A stretch of DNA of 64,000 bases from Ilyobacter polytropus DSM 2926 (GTDB taxonomy: Bacteria > Fusobacteriota > Fusobacteriia > Fusobacteriales > Fusobacteriaceae). Below the pieces are notes generated by a model. The model saw only the letters and a list, made by a program, of their open reading frames with translations, was not told where the DNA came from and ran no database searches. The position numbers and the translations under genes were made by a program. Location of the stretch: contig NC_014632.1 in assembly GCF_000165505.1 (NCBI RefSeq), positions 1,364,001 to 1,428,000 of the forward strand, read 5' to 3'. Positions 61,441 through 64,000 of this stretch are shown piece after piece; position 1 is the first letter of the stretch, and each line of letters opens with the position of its first letter.

Positions 61441-62130
61441 CTACTCTCCCTTGTGAAGTGTGTACACCACACTGTTGACACCAAAGGTTAACAACATTAG
61501 TATTATTCCAAGAGCTATCCCCATTGGATACTCACCCATGGAGTTTAGCATAGAAATAGTTGTAGTCATCACCCTGGTTCTCCCTTTGATGTTTCCCCCT
61601 ACTATCATTACTGCTCCTACTTCTGTTATGGCCCTTGAAAAGCAGGTCAGAAATATAACCAGCAACTCTTCCCTTAGTTCCTTCAAAACCAGTATCAATA
61701 AATCCTTTTTCTTTGCCCCTAGGAGTTTTCCCTCATTTTTTATTTTTCTACCTTGGAATTTCGAAAGTTTATATGAGAGACCCATTCCCAACGGAAAAAC
61801 TAAAAGAACCTGGGCAATTATCATCGCTCCAGGTGTGTAAAGAAGTCCTAAAAATCCAAATATAGAACGTCTAGACATAAGAAGTGCTACTACGAGTCCA
61901 ATCACTACAGAAGGAACCCCCATCATTGAAAACAATATTTTTTCAAATAGCCTTTCTCTTTTAAACTTTCTTAGACCTACAGACACACCAATTGGCACAA
62001 ACAAAGCTGTAGCTATAAGAGTTGCACTTAATGAAACCAAGATAGAGAGAAGTATAATACTGTACAACTCCCTATCTAGTTTTACTAAAAGAGTAAGTGC
62101 CTGATATACTCCTTGTATTATATAATCCAT
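61441..62130 (-). CDS. tupB: Tungstate ABC transporter permease
   Basis: 229 aa with five to six membrane helices and the cytoplasmic EAA loop (GKLLGAKKKDLLILVLKELR). SRAITEVGAVMIVGGNIKGR is typical of TupB/WtpB-type permeases. It starts three bases after the tupA stop with no good ribosome binding site, so is probably translated by coupling. Confidence 0.9.
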   Translation of the reverse strand: MDYIIQGVYQALTLLVKLDRELYSIILLSILVSLSATLIATALFVPIGVSVGLRKFKRERLFEKILFSMMGVPSVVIGLVVALLMSRRSIFGFLGLLYTPGAMIIAQVLLVFPLGMGLSYKLSKFQGRKIKNEGKLLGAKKKDLLILVLKELREELLVIFLTCFSRAITEVGAVMIVGGNIKGRTRVMTTTISMLNSMGEYPMGIALGIILMLLTFGVNSVVYTLHKGE

Positions 62131-62133
62131 AAA

Positions 62134-62943
62134 TTAATTTTTTCTATCTGGTACAAATAATGACATCCCAAATTCTTCAATACCAAACTTACCAACCTTA
62201 TCTTTTATTTTATCAGAAGATATCCAGTCCATAAATACCTTAGCACCTTCAGCATTTATATATTTATTTTTTGAAGGATCGATAGTTATAACTCCGTACT
62301 GATTTAAAAGACTTTTATCTTTCCCTACTTTTATTTCAAGGTCAAGATCTTTGCTCAAATGTAAATAAGTAGCCATATCTGTAAGAGTATAAGCTTGCAT
62401 CTCACTAGCTATTTTCAGTGTAGCTCCCATTCCACTTCCTGAAATAATGTACCATCCACCTTTAGGAATTATCCTATTTTTATTCCAAAGCTGAAGTTCT
62501 TTTTTATTTGTTCCTGAATTATCCCCTCTTGAAGCAAAATTTAACTTTTCTTTGCTTATTTTTCCCAGCGCATCTTCTACAGAAGACATCTTCTGTTTAT
62601 CCTTTGGACCTACAATTACAAAATAGTTATGAAAAACTTCTCTTCTTTCTTTACCATGCCCATTTTTCATAAACTTTAACTCAGAAGGCTTTGCATGTAC
62701 TAGAAGAACATCTGCTTCTCCGTCTCTACCCATTTGAAGGGCTTTACCTGTTCCAACTGCGATAAGTTTAACCTTATACCCTGTTTCACTCTCAAAACTT
62801 GGTATAAGATAATCCATGAGGCCTGAATCCCTTACGCTGGTAGTAGTAGCTAGAACGATATCCTTATTCGACTTCGCAAAAACACCCACTGAACAAAGCA
62901 CCCCGATTAATAATATTAGTAGCGACCTTTTGATTTTTAACAT
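62134..62943 (-). CDS. tupA: Tungstate-binding protein
   Basis: 269 aa with a signal peptide (IKRSLLILLIGVLCSVGVFA). The TupA hallmark VLATTTSVRDSGLMDYLIP is present, with GEADVLLVHAKPSE and FASRGDNSGTNKKELQLW. TTTS and the following residues bind the oxyanion; the family prefers tungstate over molybdate. It heads the operon with AGGGGGAG upstream. Confidence 0.93.
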   Translation of the reverse strand: MLKIKRSLLILLIGVLCSVGVFAKSNKDIVLATTTSVRDSGLMDYLIPSFESETGYKVKLIAVGTGKALQMGRDGEADVLLVHAKPSELKFMKNGHGKERREVFHNYFVIVGPKDKQKMSSVEDALGKISKEKLNFASRGDNSGTNKKELQLWNKNRIIPKGGWYIISGSGMGATLKIASEMQAYTLTDMATYLHLSKDLDLEIKVGKDKSLLNQYGVITIDPSKNKYINAEGAKVFMDWISSDKIKDKVGKFGIEEFGMSLFVPDRKN

Positions 62944-62994
62944 TTTTTTCTCCCCCTTATTTAATTTGTTAAACTATTTAAAGTTTATAAAAAG

Positions 62995-63023
62995 AAACTA
63001 CACTGTAATTAACCTTATATCAA
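62995..63023 (-). promoter_or_regulatory. Predicted promoter of the tup-moa operon
   Basis: TTGATA (63023-63018), 17 bases, TAGTTT (63000-62995) on the minus strand. The leader is A/T rich, with no Moco riboswitch fold seen. Confidence 0.5.
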
Positions 63024-63079
63024 CTTTAAATCCTCTCAATTTTTATCTATTTCATAGTATTTTTTAACTACTTAAAAAC

Positions 63080-63112
63080 AAATAGTGGTAATTTTTTGAA
63101 TTACCACTATTT
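63080..63112 (-). terminator. Terminator between the moeB-like gene and tupA
   Basis: AAATAGTGGTAATT and AATTACCACTATTT form a perfect 14-bp stem around 5 bases, followed by GTTTTT on the minus strand. Confidence 0.8.
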
Positions 63113-63191
63113 GAAATTTTAATTCATTTTAATAAAAATTACAACTATAAATTTTCATTAAATAAATTTAACTATTCATATTTCAATATTT

Positions 63192-63875
63192 TTAAGCTTC
63201 AAAAGTCGAAAATGTGTTGTTTTCCAAATCTATATATAACACTTGACTCTGTAAAGAATCACCCTTATTCAGTAACAATTTCAATGTTTCTGAAACCTGA
63301 ATCGATGCGGCTAAAGCCGGAGTAAAAGAGGGATTACCAAGTTCTGCCTCTATACCCTTTTCTATGCCGCTATACATTTTTTTCAGTATAAAATCCCCAG
63401 GTCTTATTACGGCTATCTGAGCTACCCATCCCCCTATTGCTCCGTGAACTATTGATATGCCTAGATGAGAGCACTTTTCTTCTACCATTATCTTCAAAGG
63501 TATAGAGTCTAATGCATCTACTACCAAGTCTATATCTGTTAATAGATTGTCTATATTTTCTTCGTCAACTTTAACATTGAAACCTTTTGTTTTAATATCT
63601 GAATTTATTGATTTAATCCGTTTCAGAGCTTCTTCCACTTTAAAAAATCCCAGGTTTTCTTCATTTGAGAGAATCTGTCGGTTGAGATTACTTTCATCAA
63701 AAATATCAAAATCAACCACCTTAAGATTACCCACTCCCAATCTTGCCAGCATTTCGATTATATAGCCACCCAGTCCGCCACATCCCAAAACCAAGACTCT
63801 TTTATTTTTCAAAACTTCCTGTTCCTTTTGAGAAATAAGTTTTTTGTTCTTAAGGTAGCGCTTTGAGTAGTCCAT
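63192..63875 (-). CDS. MoeB/ThiF/HesA family adenylyltransferase
   Basis: 227 aa. LVLGCGGLGGYIIEMLARLG is the ATP loop; VDFDIFDESNLNRQILSNEE and DLVVDALDSIPLKIMVEEKC follow. It should adenylate the C terminus of the MoaD encoded just upstream. The paired CxxC zinc site of classical MoeB is missing (few cysteines, none paired), so it is nearer to the short HesA/ThiF-like forms. The start is three bases after the MoaD stop region. Confidence 0.88.
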   Translation of the reverse strand: MDYSKRYLKNKKLISQKEQEVLKNKRVLVLGCGGLGGYIIEMLARLGVGNLKVVDFDIFDESNLNRQILSNEENLGFFKVEEALKRIKSINSDIKTKGFNVKVDEENIDNLLTDIDLVVDALDSIPLKIMVEEKCSHLGISIVHGAIGGWVAQIAVIRPGDFILKKMYSGIEKGIEAELGNPSFTPALAASIQVSETLKLLLNKGDSLQSQVLYIDLENNTFSTFEA

Positions 63876-63876
63876 A

Positions 63877-64000
63877 CTAACCCCCTCCTACTGGAGGGAA
63901 TAAAGCTATTCGGTCGCCGGCTTTTAATTTTTTCTCAAAGTCTTTTTCCCGCCGTCCATTTTTCAAAATAATAACAGTTGATCTGTCTATCTCTCCGATT
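63877..64000 (-). CDS. moaD: MoaD/ThiS-like sulfur carrier, C-terminal part (runs off the window)
   Basis: The last 40 residues are visible: TVIILKNGRREKDFEKKL, then AGDRIALFPPVGGG before TAG. LFPPVGGG is the MoaD-type end; the Gly-Gly carboxyl end carries the thiocarboxylate for MPT synthase. It has three Gly rather than two. The gene is cut by the window end. Its GGA GGG GGT codons also form the ribosome binding site of the next gene. Confidence 0.85.
   Translation of the reverse strand, partial: IGEIDRSTVIILKNGRREKDFEKKLKAGDRIALFPPVGGG

Noticed and set aside
61460-61840. 126-codon frame antisense to tupB
   Set aside because: Shadow of the permease gene, no supporting signals.
62944-63079. 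Molybdenum/tungsten cofactor riboswitch before tupA
   Set aside because: Leader is A/T rich and unstructured apart from the upstream terminator.

Overview
The window looks like chromosomal DNA from a low-GC member of the Fusobacteriota, probably close to Ilyobacter or Propionigenium. Three things point that way. There is an outer-membrane (diderm) gene set: a patatin-type Vd autotransporter, TonB/ExbB/ExbD and a large TPR protein. A complete B12-dependent glycerol dehydratase regulon lies next to 1,3-propanediol dehydrogenase. The core genes have strong GGAGG ribosome binding sites and very A/T-rich spacers. This assignment is inference from content; no rRNA is present. I saw no rRNA, tRNA, CRISPR array, insertion sequence or prophage.

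Layout. 1-1125 (minus) is the edge of what may be a Pel-type polysaccharide cluster: the start of a PelD-like membrane protein and a GH114/TM1410-type hydrolase whose two halves are in swapped order. 1599-11085 is an amino-sugar and hexitol block: mtlA-mtlD (plus), glmS (minus) behind a glmS ribozyme, then a second mannitol-type EIICBA with its own PRD regulator (plus). 11369-16345 (minus) holds a FplA-like phospholipase autotransporter and a DHH-CBS-CCA fusion, followed by an erythromycin-esterase-like lipoprotein (plus). 17779-36990 is a long minus-strand run. Its 5' to 3' order is rsmH, ftsL-like, rlmCD-like, plsY, gpsA, a group 2 sigma factor, dnaN, DUF116, a 948-aa TPR protein, a 118-aa bitopic protein, exbB, exbD, tonB, an NtrC-like regulator, dnaX, yybS, rplI, dnaB and a U32 peptidase-like tRNA hydroxylation protein.

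37248-39014 encodes an EAL-CBS-GGDEF protein. 39188-44339 (minus) has a CpxP/Spy-like protein, yggT, pgsA, rimO and pnp. 44584-45460 has two small plus-strand genes. One is a 55-aa protein behind a perfect consensus promoter, too short for ordinary ORF cut-offs. 45570-55123 is the sugar/glycerol block: nagB, glpF, then the dha regulon (pocR, hbpS-like gene, dehydratase dhaB-dhaC-dhaE, reactivase gdrA-gdrB) with dhaT divergent. In it glycerol enters through GlpF, is dehydrated to 3-hydroxypropionaldehyde and reduced by DhaT to 1,3-propanediol. 55245-55793 is mntP. 55855-64000 (minus) is a tungsten/molybdenum cofactor block: moaD, moeB-like, [terminator], tupA-tupB-tupC, moeA, moeA-PBP fusion, moaA, moaC and a MOSC protein, which fits a tungstoenzyme user.

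The most unusual signals are the permuted hydrolase; the TPR/ExbBD/TonB operon closed by a sigma-54-type regulator carrying GAFPGA instead of GAFTGA; the 55-aa protein; and two places where codons for functional C-terminal Gly-Gly tails also form the next gene's Shine-Dalgarno sequence.
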